64,000 bases of DNA, from the NCBI GenBank assembly GCA_905215345.1, contig CAJMPR010000002.1, positions 310,001-374,000 of the forward strand. Direction: 5' to 3'. The notes beneath the pieces were generated by a model. The model did no database searches and had not been told where the DNA came from. It saw nothing but the letters and a program-made list of their open reading frames with translations. This document shows, in pieces, positions 22,998 to 31,501 of the stretch (the stretch's first letter is position 1; the number at the start of each line of letters is the position of its first letter). A program made the translations under genes and the position numbers. The stretch is from an uncultured bacterium. Lineage in GTDB: Bacteria; Bacteroidota; Bacteroidia; Bacteroidales; Bacteroidaceae.

Positions 22998-25661
22998 ATG
23001 AAACAGATTACATTACTTTTAGAATTATGCTGTCTGGCATTCCTGTTTACCGCCTGCGGAAAATCTCATTTTATTACGGATGACGCTTATCGTTCCCGGG
23101 TCGAACAGGATTTCGGGCAGAAGAAAGCTCTATTTTCAAAAGGGGATTTGTTTACTGTTTTTGATATGGACTTGACTACTTATGAGCGTGAAGCACTTGA
23201 ATTTCTTTATGCTTATATGCCGTTAGCGGATATAACTGATTATCCCGGAGAATTTCATTTAATGAATGTACGTGCCTCACAGAAGACCTCTCGCGAAATG
23301 CCTTGGGGAAAGGTTGTTCCTGAACATGTATTCCGGCATTTTGTTCTTCCGGTGCGGGTCAATAATGAACACTTGGATAGTGCGCGGGTGGTGTTTTATG
23401 ACGAGCTGAAAGACAGGGTGAAATCTTTGTCTCTTTATGATGCGATTCTGGAAGTAAACCATTGGTGCCATGAAAAGGCTGTCTATATGCCTTCCGATGC
23501 CCGTACCAGTTCACCGCTGGCAACAGTGCGTACGGCATACGGGCGTTGCGGAGAAGAATCTACATTGCTGGTTGCAGCTCTCCGTTCGGTAGGTATTCCG
23601 GCACGGCAGGTTTACACACCTCGGTGGGCCCATACGGATGATAATCATGCGTGGGTAGAAGCATGGGCTGACGGAAAGTGGTATTTCCTCGGTGCCTGCG
23701 AGCCGGAACCGGTACTAAATTTGGGTTGGTTTAATGCTCCCGCAAGCAGGGGGATGTTGATGCATACCAAAGTTTTCGGTCGCTATGAAGGAACTGAGGA
23801 AGTAATGTCCGTTACTCCTAATTATACGGAAATCAATGTGATTGACAACTATGCTCCGACTGCAAAGGCTTTTGTAACGGTACTGGATGCAGCAGGTAAA
23901 CCGGTGGACGGTGCTCGTGTGGAATTTAAACTATATAATTATGCCGAGTTCTATACCGTAGCTACTAAAACTACGGGAAAGGACGGAATTTGTGGCCTCA
24001 CTGCTGGAAAAGGGGATATGCTGGTGTGGGCATCAAAGGACGGGCACTTTGGCTTTGCCAAGCTCTCTTTCGGTAAACAACCGGAATTGACAGTGACGCT
24101 TGATAAAAGTGAAGGTGATACATTCTCTGCCGATGTGGATATGATACCACCGGCTGAAAGTACCAATCTCCCCGAAGTAACCCCGGAACAAAGGGCGGGA
24201 AACGACCGTAGATTGGCACAGGAAGATTCTATCCGCAATGCTTACACAGCAACCTTTATGACAGAGAAAACGGCACGGGACTTTGCCAAGCGGTATAAGT
24301 TAGATGAGGATATAGTGACAAATCTTTTGGTTGCTTCCCGTGGAAACTACCCGGTCGTCACTAACTTTATGGCACGTCTGCGTTCTGATAAATCGAAGAA
24401 AGGCGGACTTGACATGTTACAACAGATTTCGGCTAAAGACCTTCGGGATGTTAGTTTGGAGGTGTTGATAGATCATATGTTGTCTCATGTGCGTACAAAT
24501 GCCGAGTTCTTTCGTAAATATGTACGTAATCCGCGTGTAAGTAATGAAATGCTGACTCCGTACAAATCCTTCTTTGATAAAGTGGTTTCTGAGGATACAG
24601 AAAAAGAATATGTGGCAGATCCTGCAAAACTGATTACTTGGGTAACTGAAAATATCCGTGTGGAAAAGGATTGTAACTTAGGCGGTTCACCTATCTCTCC
24701 CGAAGGAGTTTGGAAAGCACGTATGGCGGATGCTCATAGTCGTGATATCTTTTTCGTTTCTATGGCGCGTAGTATGGGGATTCCCGCACGCATTGATGAA
24801 GTGACCGGTAAAGTACAGTTGATAACGGAAGATGGCGCTGTAGATGTGAACGTTGCTGCTGATAGCCAAACTGCACCGACATCCAAGGGAAGAGTTATTG
24901 CGAAATATACACCGATTCAGTCACTGGATGATCCGAAATATTATTCTCATTTTTCTATATCTAAACTTACTCCGCAGGGTAATTTGCAGTTGTTGTCATA
25001 CGAAGAAGGGGATGCTGACACCGGTGGTGGTACAACTTGGAACAGTCTGTTAAAGAATGGAACTGCCTTGGATGCCGGCGAGTATGTCTTGGTTACAGGC
25101 ACTCGCCTGGCGAGTGGTGCAGTGCTGTCCAGGATAGTGTCTTTCAATGTAACGCCGGGTAAAACGGTAAACACTGAGTTGGTGATGCGCGAAAGTCAGG
25201 ATAAGGTTCAGGTTATCGGAAACTTCAATTCCGAGTCTCTGTTTACTCCGTTATCGGATGTTGTATCCAAGGAAACTTTGTTGCAGGCTTGTGGTCGTGG
25301 CTATTTTGTTATAGGGATACTGGGAGCTAATCAGGAACCTACCAATCATGCTTTGCGTGACATTGCTGCTTTAAAGACCGACTTGGAGAAGTGGGGACGC
25401 AAAATGGTTTTGCTTTTCCCGGGCGAGGCTCAATTTAAGAAATTCCGACCGGAAGAATTTCCCGGTCTTCCGTCTACTATTATATATGGTTTAGATACTG
25501 ACGGTATTGCCGGGCAGATAGCGGAAAATATGAAATTAAGACACAAAGATACTTTGCCGATATTCATTATTGCCGATACATTCAATCGGGTGGTCTTTGT
25601 TTCACAGGGTTATATGATAGGATTGGGCGAGCAGTTGATGAAAACGGTGAAAGGGCTATAA
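22998..25661 (+). CDS. Large transglutaminase-like lipoprotein
   Basis: The 887-residue lipoprotein (LAFLFTAC, cysteine at about residue 20) contains a transglutaminase/protease core at about 170-235. It has YGRCGEESTLL (catalytic Cys), DNHAWVEAW (His) and a following Asp/Glu-rich strand. A carboxypeptidase-regulatory-like beta domain follows (about 290-370). A second, weaker transglutaminase-like segment near 565-620 (AHSRDIFFVSMARSMGIPARID) lacks the Cys. The end (about 760-887) resembles a thioredoxin-fold domain (GYFVIGILGAN, LLFPGEAQFKKF). It is probably anchored in the outer membrane and acts on peptides or proteins; the exact reaction is unknown. Confidence 0.8.
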   Translation: MKQITLLLELCCLAFLFTACGKSHFITDDAYRSRVEQDFGQKKALFSKGDLFTVFDMDLTTYEREALEFLYAYMPLADITDYPGEFHLMNVRASQKTSREMPWGKVVPEHVFRHFVLPVRVNNEHLDSARVVFYDELKDRVKSLSLYDAILEVNHWCHEKAVYMPSDARTSSPLATVRTAYGRCGEESTLLVAALRSVGIPARQVYTPRWAHTDDNHAWVEAWADGKWYFLGACEPEPVLNLGWFNAPASRGMLMHTKVFGRYEGTEEVMSVTPNYTEINVIDNYAPTAKAFVTVLDAAGKPVDGARVEFKLYNYAEFYTVATKTTGKDGICGLTAGKGDMLVWASKDGHFGFAKLSFGKQPELTVTLDKSEGDTFSADVDMIPPAESTNLPEVTPEQRAGNDRRLAQEDSIRNAYTATFMTEKTARDFAKRYKLDEDIVTNLLVASRGNYPVVTNFMARLRSDKSKKGGLDMLQQISAKDLRDVSLEVLIDHMLSHVRTNAEFFRKYVRNPRVSNEMLTPYKSFFDKVVSEDTEKEYVADPAKLITWVTENIRVEKDCNLGGSPISPEGVWKARMADAHSRDIFFVSMARSMGIPARIDEVTGKVQLITEDGAVDVNVAADSQTAPTSKGRVIAKYTPIQSLDDPKYYSHFSISKLTPQGNLQLLSYEEGDADTGGGTTWNSLLKNGTALDAGEYVLVTGTRLASGAVLSRIVSFNVTPGKTVNTELVMRESQDKVQVIGNFNSESLFTPLSDVVSKETLLQACGRGYFVIGILGANQEPTNHALRDIAALKTDLEKWGRKMVLLFPGEAQFKKFRPEEFPGLPSTIIYGLDTDGIAGQIAENMKLRHKDTLPIFIIADTFNRVVFVSQGYMIGLGEQLMKTVKGL

Positions 25662-25664
25662 ATG

Positions 25665-25679
25665 CGAGGCTTCGCCTCG
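25665..25679. terminator. Short hairpin between convergent genes
   Basis: CGAGGC (25665-25670) and GCCTCG (25674-25679) flank a TTC loop. It lies between the stop codons of the transglutaminase-like gene and cutC. The T-run is poor, so termination is likely but weak. Confidence 0.4.
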
Positions 25680-25691
25680 ATAAATTCCCAT

Positions 25692-26444
25692 TTATTTGTT
25701 GATACAATTTTCAATCGTCGCTTTCACTCTTTCTTGAGTTGTTACATTTCGTTCAAACTCATTGATTTGTACGGTTGCTCCCATCGGTACCCGTTCTTTG
25801 CGATATTGCATCCGGCTTGTTACAACCTCCCGTGCCGAGAAATGGAACTCGTGTATACCCGTTTCTTGCGCAATTCGGGCAATATTCGTTTCGTTTACAC
25901 CGCATCCGGCAAGTAAGATGATACGTTCTGCCGCCTGTTGTTGAAGCTCTTTCAATAAAGAAATACCTTTTTCTGCTGTAGGTTGTTGACCGGAGGTTAG
26001 GATGCGGTGGCAGCCCAGGCTGATAATATCCTCTAATGCTTGCTGTGGGTTGCGGCAAACATCGAAAGCCCGGTGAAAGGTGACCGATAGTTTCCCTGCA
26101 GCCTCTATCAACTGTTTCATAAGATGAATGTCTATGTCTCCTTCGGGGGTAAGACATCCGAATACCACTCCGTCAGCTCCTAACTGGCGTGCATTCTCTA
26201 TATCTTTCAGCATAATGCGCTGTTCAATACCGGAATAGAGGAAATCACCTCCGCGTGGACGAATAATAACATGCAATTTTGTGCCTGTCAGTACTTCTCT
26301 TGCTATTGCAATATCACCGTAAGACGGAGTGGTTCCTCCTTCGGGAATACCGGCACATAACTCTACCCGGTTAGCACCACCTGCTTGAGCTGCTATACAA
26401 CTCTCTACGGAGTTGGCACAAACTTCAAATTGATAGTTTTCCAT
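25692..26444 (-). CDS. cutC: CutC family protein (copper homeostasis)
   Basis: The 250-residue TIM-barrel protein begins MENYQFEVCANSVESC at 26444; the longer frame upstream lacks family character. Motifs typical of CutC are ANRVELCAGIPEGGTTPS, VIIRPRGGDF and VTFHRAFDV, plus RILTSGQ near residue 155. Homologues were linked to copper tolerance in E. coli, although the biochemical role is still disputed. The gene is read toward the transglutaminase-like lipoprotein, and the RNase Y terminator lies upstream, so it is probably monocistronic. Confidence 0.92.
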   Translation of the reverse strand: MENYQFEVCANSVESCIAAQAGGANRVELCAGIPEGGTTPSYGDIAIAREVLTGTKLHVIIRPRGGDFLYSGIEQRIMLKDIENARQLGADGVVFGCLTPEGDIDIHLMKQLIEAAGKLSVTFHRAFDVCRNPQQALEDIISLGCHRILTSGQQPTAEKGISLLKELQQQAAERIILLAGCGVNETNIARIAQETGIHEFHFSAREVVTSRMQYRKERVPMGATVQINEFERNVTTQERVKATIENCINK

Positions 26445-26542
26445 AAGATTGTGAATTGTTCGTTTTAAGTATAAAGCTGTACTGTCATGCCGCATAGTTA
26501 TACTTCATACCTTATACTTAGATAAATTATCTTTTCTTTGAA

Positions 26543-26577
26543 TAAAAAAAGGAGCAGTTGTTGTAAACACTGCCCCT
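26543..26577 (-). terminator. Terminator of the RNase Y gene
   Basis: On the minus strand AGGGGCAGTG... and ...CAACTGCTCCT form a hairpin (26550-26577) followed by a seven-T run (26543-26549). The stem has one mismatch. Confidence 0.8.
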
Positions 26578-26606
26578 CTTATTATTCGAACTTTTAATTA
26601 CTCATT

Positions 26607-28145
26607 TTACTTGGCATAGCTTACCGCACGTGTTTCACGGATAACGGTAATCTTCACCTGTCCCGGATAAGTCATCTCATCCTGAATCTTCTTAGCGATT
26701 TCACCGGAAAGATTTTCAGTTTCCTTATCATCAATCTTATCTGCACCGACGATTACACGTAACTCGCGTCCGGCCTGGATAGCGTAAGTCTTGGTTACAC
26801 CCGGATAAGCCATCGCTAATTGTTCTAAATCATTCAAACGCTTGATGTAAGCCTCAACGATTTCACGGCGTGCTCCCGGACGTGCACCGGAGATAGCATC
26901 ACAAACCTGTACGATAGGAGCCAAAAGGCTGGTCATCTCTACTTCGTCATGGTGAGCACCGATAGCATTGCAAATATCCGGTTTCTCTTTAAACTTCTCT
27001 GCCAACTTCATACCGTAAAGTGCATGCGGCAATTCCGGTTCTTCATCGGGCACTTTACCAATATCATGCAACAATCCGGCACGTTTCGCTTTCTTTGGGT
27101 TCAAGCCCAGTTCCGATGCCATTACAGCACAAAGGTTAGCTGTTTCACGAGCATGCTGCAACAGGTTCTGACCGTATGAAGAACGGTATTTCATCTTACC
27201 GATAATGCGGATTAATTCAGGATGCAATCCATGAATACCCAAGTCGATGGTGGTACGCTTACCGGTTTCAATAATTTCTTCTTCCACTTGTTTACGCACT
27301 TTGGCAACTACTTCCTCGATACGTGCAGGGTGGATACGTCCGTCTGTTACCAACTGATGTAATGCCAAGCGGGCAACTTCGCGGCGAACCGGGTCGAAAG
27401 CTGACAATACAATTGCTTCCGGAGTGTCGTCTACAACAATTTCTACACCGGTCGCTGCTTCCAAAGCGCGTATGTTACGTCCTTCACGGCCGATGATACG
27501 TCCTTTTATTTCATCCGATTCGATGTGGAATACAGTTACCGAGTTTTCGATAGCTGTTTCAGTGGCAACACGTTGGATAGATTGTATAACGATGCGTTTG
27601 GCTTCCTTGCTTGCTGTCAGTTTAGCATCATCCATAATATCGTTAATGAAAGATTGCGCCTGAGTTTTAGCTTCTTCTTTCAAGGTTTCTACCATACGCT
27701 CTTTAGCTTCTTCGGCAGAAAGACCGGAAATAGCTTCCAACTTTTCTACTTCCTGGCGTTGCATGTGCTCCAGTTCTTCTTTCTTCTTATCAACGATAAT
27801 CAATTGATTTTCCAGATTCTCTTTTACTGCTTCAGCTTCCAACTTTTTGCGTTGGATTTCTTCCTGACGTTGGTTCAATACCAATTCACGTTGTTTTAAC
27901 TTGTTTTCAGCCTGCTGTATTTTCTGGTTACGGATGGCTACCTCTTTCTCCAAGTCAGCTTTCTTATTCAGGAATTTCTCCTTTACTTCAAGCAGCTTGT
28001 TCTTTTTAATCACTTCCGCTTCTGTTTCAGCATCCTTGAGGATACTGTCATATTTGGACTTCAATCCATGTTTAAAAAACATGTACGAAGCAAATCCTCC
28101 AACTATGAGACAGGCAATGGATACTACTATTGTAACTACTGTCAT
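26607..28145 (-). CDS. rny: Ribonuclease Y
   Basis: The 512-residue protein has an N-terminal membrane anchor (VVTIVVSIACLIVGGFASY), a long coiled coil (about 30-200), a KH RNA-binding domain (IKGRIIGREGRNIRALE) and an HD domain with LLHDIGKVPDEE as the metal-binding motif. It is an endoribonuclease that starts mRNA decay at the membrane. ATG at 28145 gives the usual family length; the longer upstream start covers a terminator hairpin. It follows zapA and its partner on the same strand but is separated by a strong hairpin. Confidence 0.95.
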   Translation of the reverse strand: MTVVTIVVSIACLIVGGFASYMFFKHGLKSKYDSILKDAETEAEVIKKNKLLEVKEKFLNKKADLEKEVAIRNQKIQQAENKLKQRELVLNQRQEEIQRKKLEAEAVKENLENQLIIVDKKKEELEHMQRQEVEKLEAISGLSAEEAKERMVETLKEEAKTQAQSFINDIMDDAKLTASKEAKRIVIQSIQRVATETAIENSVTVFHIESDEIKGRIIGREGRNIRALEAATGVEIVVDDTPEAIVLSAFDPVRREVARLALHQLVTDGRIHPARIEEVVAKVRKQVEEEIIETGKRTTIDLGIHGLHPELIRIIGKMKYRSSYGQNLLQHARETANLCAVMASELGLNPKKAKRAGLLHDIGKVPDEEPELPHALYGMKLAEKFKEKPDICNAIGAHHDEVEMTSLLAPIVQVCDAISGARPGARREIVEAYIKRLNDLEQLAMAYPGVTKTYAIQAGRELRVIVGADKIDDKETENLSGEIAKKIQDEMTYPGQVKITVIRETRAVSYAK

Positions 28146-28172
28146 TTTATTAATTTGTTTTAAGTATATAAA

Positions 28173-28229
28173 TAAAAAAGCACTGCATAAAGACCTGTCC
28201 ATTGTGAGGACGGGACTTTTGTACAGTGC
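28173..28229 (-). terminator. Strong hairpin between zapA and rny
   Basis: On the minus strand GCACTG (28229-28224) pairs with CAGTGC (28185-28180), and an inner GTCC/GGAC stem is also present; TTTTTTATTT follows. It should end the zapA message or limit read-through into rny. Because rny starts 28 bases beyond the T-run, part of its transcription may depend on read-through. Confidence 0.7.
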
Positions 28230-28282
28230 GCGAATATTATCTCTTTAATTTAGAACGGGCAGAAAAATCTTAGCTTACTATT

Positions 28283-28570
28283 TTATCCTTTAAAATAGGT
28301 TTCCAATACTTCTGTCAGTTCCTTTATCTTAGCGTTATAGGGTTCAGTATCATTATGGTCTTTTATCTGAAGGTTCTCCAAGGCGAATTGATAGGCTACC
28401 ATAGCTATAATTCTTTCCGGAGATACATTTTGATAATGTTCCCGATACGCATTGAGCCGAATATCTACCTGTTTGGCAGCTTCTCTTACCATTTCCTCGT
28501 CCTCGCGGTTGATTGTGAGAGGGTAGGAGGCTCCTGCCATTTGCAGGTTTATCTTTATCTTATCGTTCAT
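28283..28570 (-). CDS. zapA: Cell division protein ZapA
   Basis: The 95-residue protein has the ZapA pattern: short N-terminal strand KINLQMAGASYPLTI, then EEMVREAAKQVDIRLNAYRE and a C-terminal coiled coil. ZapA bundles FtsZ filaments at the division ring. It follows by 14 bases a 97-residue coiled-coil gene, the usual arrangement in Bacteroides, so the two are one transcription unit. Confidence 0.9.
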   Translation of the reverse strand: MNDKIKINLQMAGASYPLTINREDEEMVREAAKQVDIRLNAYREHYQNVSPERIIAMVAYQFALENLQIKDHNDTEPYNAKIKELTEVLETYFKG

Positions 28571-28584
28571 ACATCTTCTTTCCT

Positions 28585-28878
28585 TTATTCATTCATCAAG
28601 GCGATGCATTTATCGACTTCACGCACTAATTTTGACAATCGCAGTTTCGTCTCTTTCACGTCACTGCCGTTAAGGCTGATTGTCGTAGCTGTTTTTAGGT
28701 TTGCATAGTTAATTTCCAGTTCTTTATAATCAGCTTGCAACTTCTCGTATTCTTCTTTTCTCGCTTCGAGAAGTCCTTTAAGTTCAGCATTTTCGCGCTT
28801 TAATTCATCATGCAGATAGATTAAATGCCGCAGTCTGGCTTCAAAGGTACTTAATAGCTTCTTTTCTTCGTCTGTCAT
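28585..28878 (-). CDS. Coiled-coil protein upstream of zapA (ZapB-like candidate)
   Basis: The 97-residue protein is almost entirely heptad-repeat helix (HDELKRENAELKGLLEARKEEYEKL is spread over about 20-45), with a short C-terminal LSKLVREVDKCIALMNE. ATG at 28878 is used; nine codons upstream in the same frame lack character. Its place directly before zapA and its size suggest a divisome partner comparable to ZapB, but this is inferred from context and coiled-coil composition only. Confidence 0.75.
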   Translation of the reverse strand: MTDEEKKLLSTFEARLRHLIYLHDELKRENAELKGLLEARKEEYEKLQADYKELEINYANLKTATTISLNGSDVKETKLRLSKLVREVDKCIALMNE

Positions 28879-28899
28879 TACTACACCAAAATTGTACAC

Positions 28900-29076
28900 A
28901 AAAATACGATTTACTTGGAGATTACAAAAACTTTTCGGAGAAAATTGTTGTGTGAGCGCTGAAATAAGCAGAAAATGCTGGGATATGGAGCTAAAAAGCC
29001 TGAAGGAATAGGAACTTGGAAATTAATACTTCTTCCGGTTAAAACTATTGCTGATGATACAAAGAACTAATGCTTA
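28900..29076. other. Intergenic stretch without recognised features
   Basis: Left part of the 511-base gap between divergent genes. It is A/T-rich and contains the upstream region of the zapA operon; I see no frame or stable hairpin. Confidence 0.35.
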
Positions 29077-29174
29077 TTATACTAAATATTATTCTTACCA
29101 CAGTTATGGTAAGCAAGTTGCACATCCGTGTAAGTTTCTTACCACAGCTGTAGTAAGAATAATATTTAGTATAA
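29077..29174. repeat. Large inverted repeat with 22-bp arms and 22-bp internal period
   Basis: The segments at 29077-29098 and 29153-29174 are perfect inverted copies, 22 bp each. Between them, CTTACC/GGTAAG-type motifs recur: CTTACCACAG at 29094 and 29138 (44 bp apart), GTAAG at 29109, 29130 and 29153. The element could extrude as a cruciform. It lies between divergent genes and has no coding frame. It shares the 22-bp architecture, though not the sequence, of the arrays at 533, 931, 41147 and 57830. Confidence 0.8.
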
Positions 29175-29389
29175 GTGATAGTAGTTTCTTCTATAATAAA
29201 CTTTAGTTTTTAGTACTAATCAATAAGTTTATTGCTATTGGGAAATATAAGATGTTTATTTGAGTAAATTAATTTATAAAATAATTTGGTTTATAAAATA
29301 AACTATATATATTTGCATCGGAGTTCGAACCCAAACTGTGTTTTCTTAAATAACATTTTAATAGGATTTGATTATAAAATGTACATACT

Positions 29390-29992
29390 ATGGAAGAGAA
29401 AAATTTGAATGAGAAAGAGAGCTTGACACTCATTACTCAAATGATACAGAATAGTAAGAAAAATCTTCGGGTCGGGAGCGGAAACATGCTTTTACTGTGG
29501 GGATACTTAAGTGCGATAACTGCGATACTGGTTTACGTTTTTATACTGATGACGGCTAATCCGGCTTGGAATTGGTTGTGGTTTCTTATTCCGGCAATAG
29601 GGTATCCAGTGATGTATTGGTGGAAAAAGAAAGAAGAAAAGCCTGTCTTGACTTATACGGACAAAGTGTTAGGCTCCATATGGAAAGTAACGGGCTCATT
29701 TGGTATTTGTGCAAGTTTTCTTGCGGGCATTTATTTTCAGAATATGGGATTTATGCTGCCTCTTGTTTTGATTATATGTGCTTTAGGGGTTAGTATCTCG
29801 GGGAGTATCATTAATGATAAATGGATGTATAATTGCGGTGGATTTGTAATGGCTATTGGGGTGGCAATGTTGTATCATACAATGAATCCTTTGGGGCTGG
29901 ATATACAATATCCGGCTTTTGCCTTATGCTTCATTATAATGATGATTATCCCCGGTCATCGCTTGAACCGGGAGGCAAAGCGGAAAGCTTAA
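29390..29992 (+). CDS. Six-helix membrane protein, unknown function
   Basis: The 200-residue protein has a soluble N-terminus (MEEKNLNEKESLTLI) and six hydrophobic segments, among them LLWGYLSAITAILVYVF and FIIMMIIPGHRL at the end. It precedes a small winged-helix regulator by 47 bases and a nucleosidase gene, suggesting an operon in which the regulator controls the membrane protein. The pairing of a small multi-helix membrane protein with a MarR/HTH_34-like regulator is common in Bacteroidetes; I do not recognise a transport function. Confidence 0.75.
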   Translation: MEEKNLNEKESLTLITQMIQNSKKNLRVGSGNMLLLWGYLSAITAILVYVFILMTANPAWNWLWFLIPAIGYPVMYWWKKKEEKPVLTYTDKVLGSIWKVTGSFGICASFLAGIYFQNMGFMLPLVLIICALGVSISGSIINDKWMYNCGGFVMAIGVAMLYHTMNPLGLDIQYPAFALCFIIMMIIPGHRLNREAKRKA

Positions 29993-30039
29993 ATCTGTCC
30001 GGAGTGTAATATGTATTAAACTAAACGAGAAGAATAAGC

Positions 30040-30324
30040 ATGTTTAGAGAACTGAATCCTTTGCTTCATTCAGAATTGCGGCTTGCGGTGATGTCGCTGT
30101 TAATTAGTGTCGAGGAGGCGGATTTTGTTTATATCCGTCAGCAAACCGGTGCTACGGCAGGTAACCTTAGTGTGCAGATTGACAAGCTGAGCACCGCAGG
30201 TTATGTGGAGGTTACCAAGACATTTAAAGGAAAGATGCCTTGTACGCTCTGTAAGATTACTCCCCAAGGAATAGATGCCTTTGAGGAGTATGTGGAAGCA
30301 TTGAAGAGCTATATTGTGAAGTAG
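30040..30324 (+). CDS. Winged-helix transcription regulator (HTH_34/MarR-like)
   Basis: The 94-residue protein is a single winged-helix domain: LHSELRLAVMSLL, YIRQQTGATAGNLSVQI (recognition helix) and YVEVTKTFKGKMPCTLCKITPQG (wing). This matches the short HTH_34-type regulators. It is second in the operon with the membrane protein, as expected of a local autoregulator. The ligand, if any, is unknown. Confidence 0.85.
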   Translation: MFRELNPLLHSELRLAVMSLLISVEEADFVYIRQQTGATAGNLSVQIDKLSTAGYVEVTKTFKGKMPCTLCKITPQGIDAFEEYVEALKSYIVK

Positions 30325-30356
30325 CAATAGAATTAGATAAAGAAAAAGAAAGAAGT

Positions 30357-30941
30357 ATGAGAATTTTAGTTACTTATGCCGTTCAGGGCGAGTTCACGGA
30401 ATTAAAGTTTGCCGGTTTGGTAGGAAAAGAAGAAGTACAGGTAGGGTATCTTCGTACGGGTGTGGGAAAGGTAAAGTCTGCTTTTTACCTTGCGGAAGCA
30501 ATAAGTCACGGACAACCGGATTTGGTTGTTAATGTAGGTACGGCAGGTACTATTCACAAACAAGTGGGGGATATATTAGTGTGCCGCCATTTTATTGATC
30601 GTGATATGCAGAAGTTGGTAGACTTTGGAGTGGAATATGAAATAGATTCGGCTGACTTACTGGTTCAAAAGGGATACTGCCTGCATTGGCAAGGTGAAGG
30701 TATCTGTAATACTGGAGATACTTTTCTGACTGAATTATCGGACGTGAAAGGGGATGTTGTCGATATGGAAGCATATGCACAGGCATTTGTTTGCCGTGCT
30801 AAAAACGTACCGTTCATAGCTGTGAAATATGTTACGGACATTATCGGACAGAACTCCGTGAAGCATTGGGAAGATAAACTGGCTGATGCACGGAAAGATT
30901 TGAGTGAATACTTTGAGAAATTGGGAGGAGCTGCTATATAG
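30357..30941 (+). CDS. Nucleoside phosphorylase-superfamily nucleosidase (MTA/SAH type)
   Basis: The 194-residue protein has the superfamily core MRILVTYAVQGEF, LRTGVGKVKSAFYLA, LVVNVGTAGT and, near the end, VVDMEAYAQAF with the ribose-binding Met-Glu and active-site region; FIAVKYVTDI follows. It probably cleaves a purine nucleoside such as methylthioadenosine or S-adenosylhomocysteine. At 194 residues it is shorter than standard Pfs (about 230). Final gene of the 29390-30941 operon. Confidence 0.8.
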   Translation: MRILVTYAVQGEFTELKFAGLVGKEEVQVGYLRTGVGKVKSAFYLAEAISHGQPDLVVNVGTAGTIHKQVGDILVCRHFIDRDMQKLVDFGVEYEIDSADLLVQKGYCLHWQGEGICNTGDTFLTELSDVKGDVVDMEAYAQAFVCRAKNVPFIAVKYVTDIIGQNSVKHWEDKLADARKDLSEYFEKLGGAAI

Positions 30942-30943
30942 TT

Positions 30944-31027
30944 ATGAGTGATAAGTGATTTGTTTGTAATAGGGCTGCGCTATCACTCCCGAAAGGCAAA
31001 AACATAAGCAAATCACTCATCACTTAT
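30944..31027. repeat. Imperfect inverted repeat in the convergent gap
   Basis: ATGAGTGATAAGTGATTTG at 30944-30962 is nearly the inverse of CAAATCACTCATCACTTAT at 31009-31027. Each arm also contains an internal near-duplication (AGTGATA/AGTGATT). It lies directly behind the nucleosidase stop and may act in 3'-end formation. Confidence 0.5.
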
Positions 31028-31034
31028 AACTACA

Positions 31035-31046
31035 GGGCTTCGCCCC
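31035..31046. terminator. Short hairpin GGGC-TTC-GCCC
   Basis: A 4-bp GC stem with a TTC loop, followed by GTTTTA on the plus strand, between convergent stops. Similar in style to the hairpin at 25665. Confidence 0.35.
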
Positions 31047-31049
31047 GTT

Positions 31050-31409
31050 TTACTTCAGCGTCTTAAACGACAGAATATGGTAACTCGTCCCTGCTGCAAT
31101 TAGCAGTAGTAGTATTTTCAGCCACCAATACGGTAGTATAAAAAAGACGCAATAAAGGATGGTTATCCAGATTAGTGATACGGAAACAATTTTGGCTTTG
31201 AGTGGTATGGCTTTGTTTTCACGAAAATTGCGGATATAGTTTCCTAAATACTTTTGGTGAATAAGCCAGTCGTATAATCGGGGGGAACTGCGTACATAGA
31301 GTGCAGCCGTGAGCAACAAAAACGGGGTTGTGGGCAGCAACGGTAGAAAAATGCCGATGATGCCGAGTATTAAAGAAAGTGTACCGAATACAATATAAAG
31401 GGCTTTCAT
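31050..31409 (-). CDS. DUF454 (YbaN-like) inner membrane protein
   Basis: The 119-residue protein carries the DUF454 signature FGTLSLILGIIGIFLPLLPTTPFLL (spread over 8-32) followed by LYVRSSPRLYDWLIH and GNYIRNFRENKAIPLKAKI. Three hydrophobic segments place it in the inner membrane. Function is unknown. It is monocistronic and divergent from the phosphodiester glycosidase gene. Confidence 0.85.
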   Translation of the reverse strand: MKALYIVFGTLSLILGIIGIFLPLLPTTPFLLLTAALYVRSSPRLYDWLIHQKYLGNYIRNFRENKAIPLKAKIVSVSLIWITILYCVFFILPYWWLKILLLLIAAGTSYHILSFKTLK

Positions 31410-31501
31410 GCCGCAAAAATAGAAAAAATAACTATGTTTGCGGACTGAAAGCCTGTTTTTATGTTTTTTGAATGATTTCAGTCTAAATAATACTTAGTTT
31501 T

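Noticed and set aside
28146..28282. 6S RNA between zapA and rny, as next to zapA in some other bacteria
   Set aside because: The gap is only about 137 bases and holds a single terminator-like hairpin with a T-run; no promoter for a separate RNA is seen.
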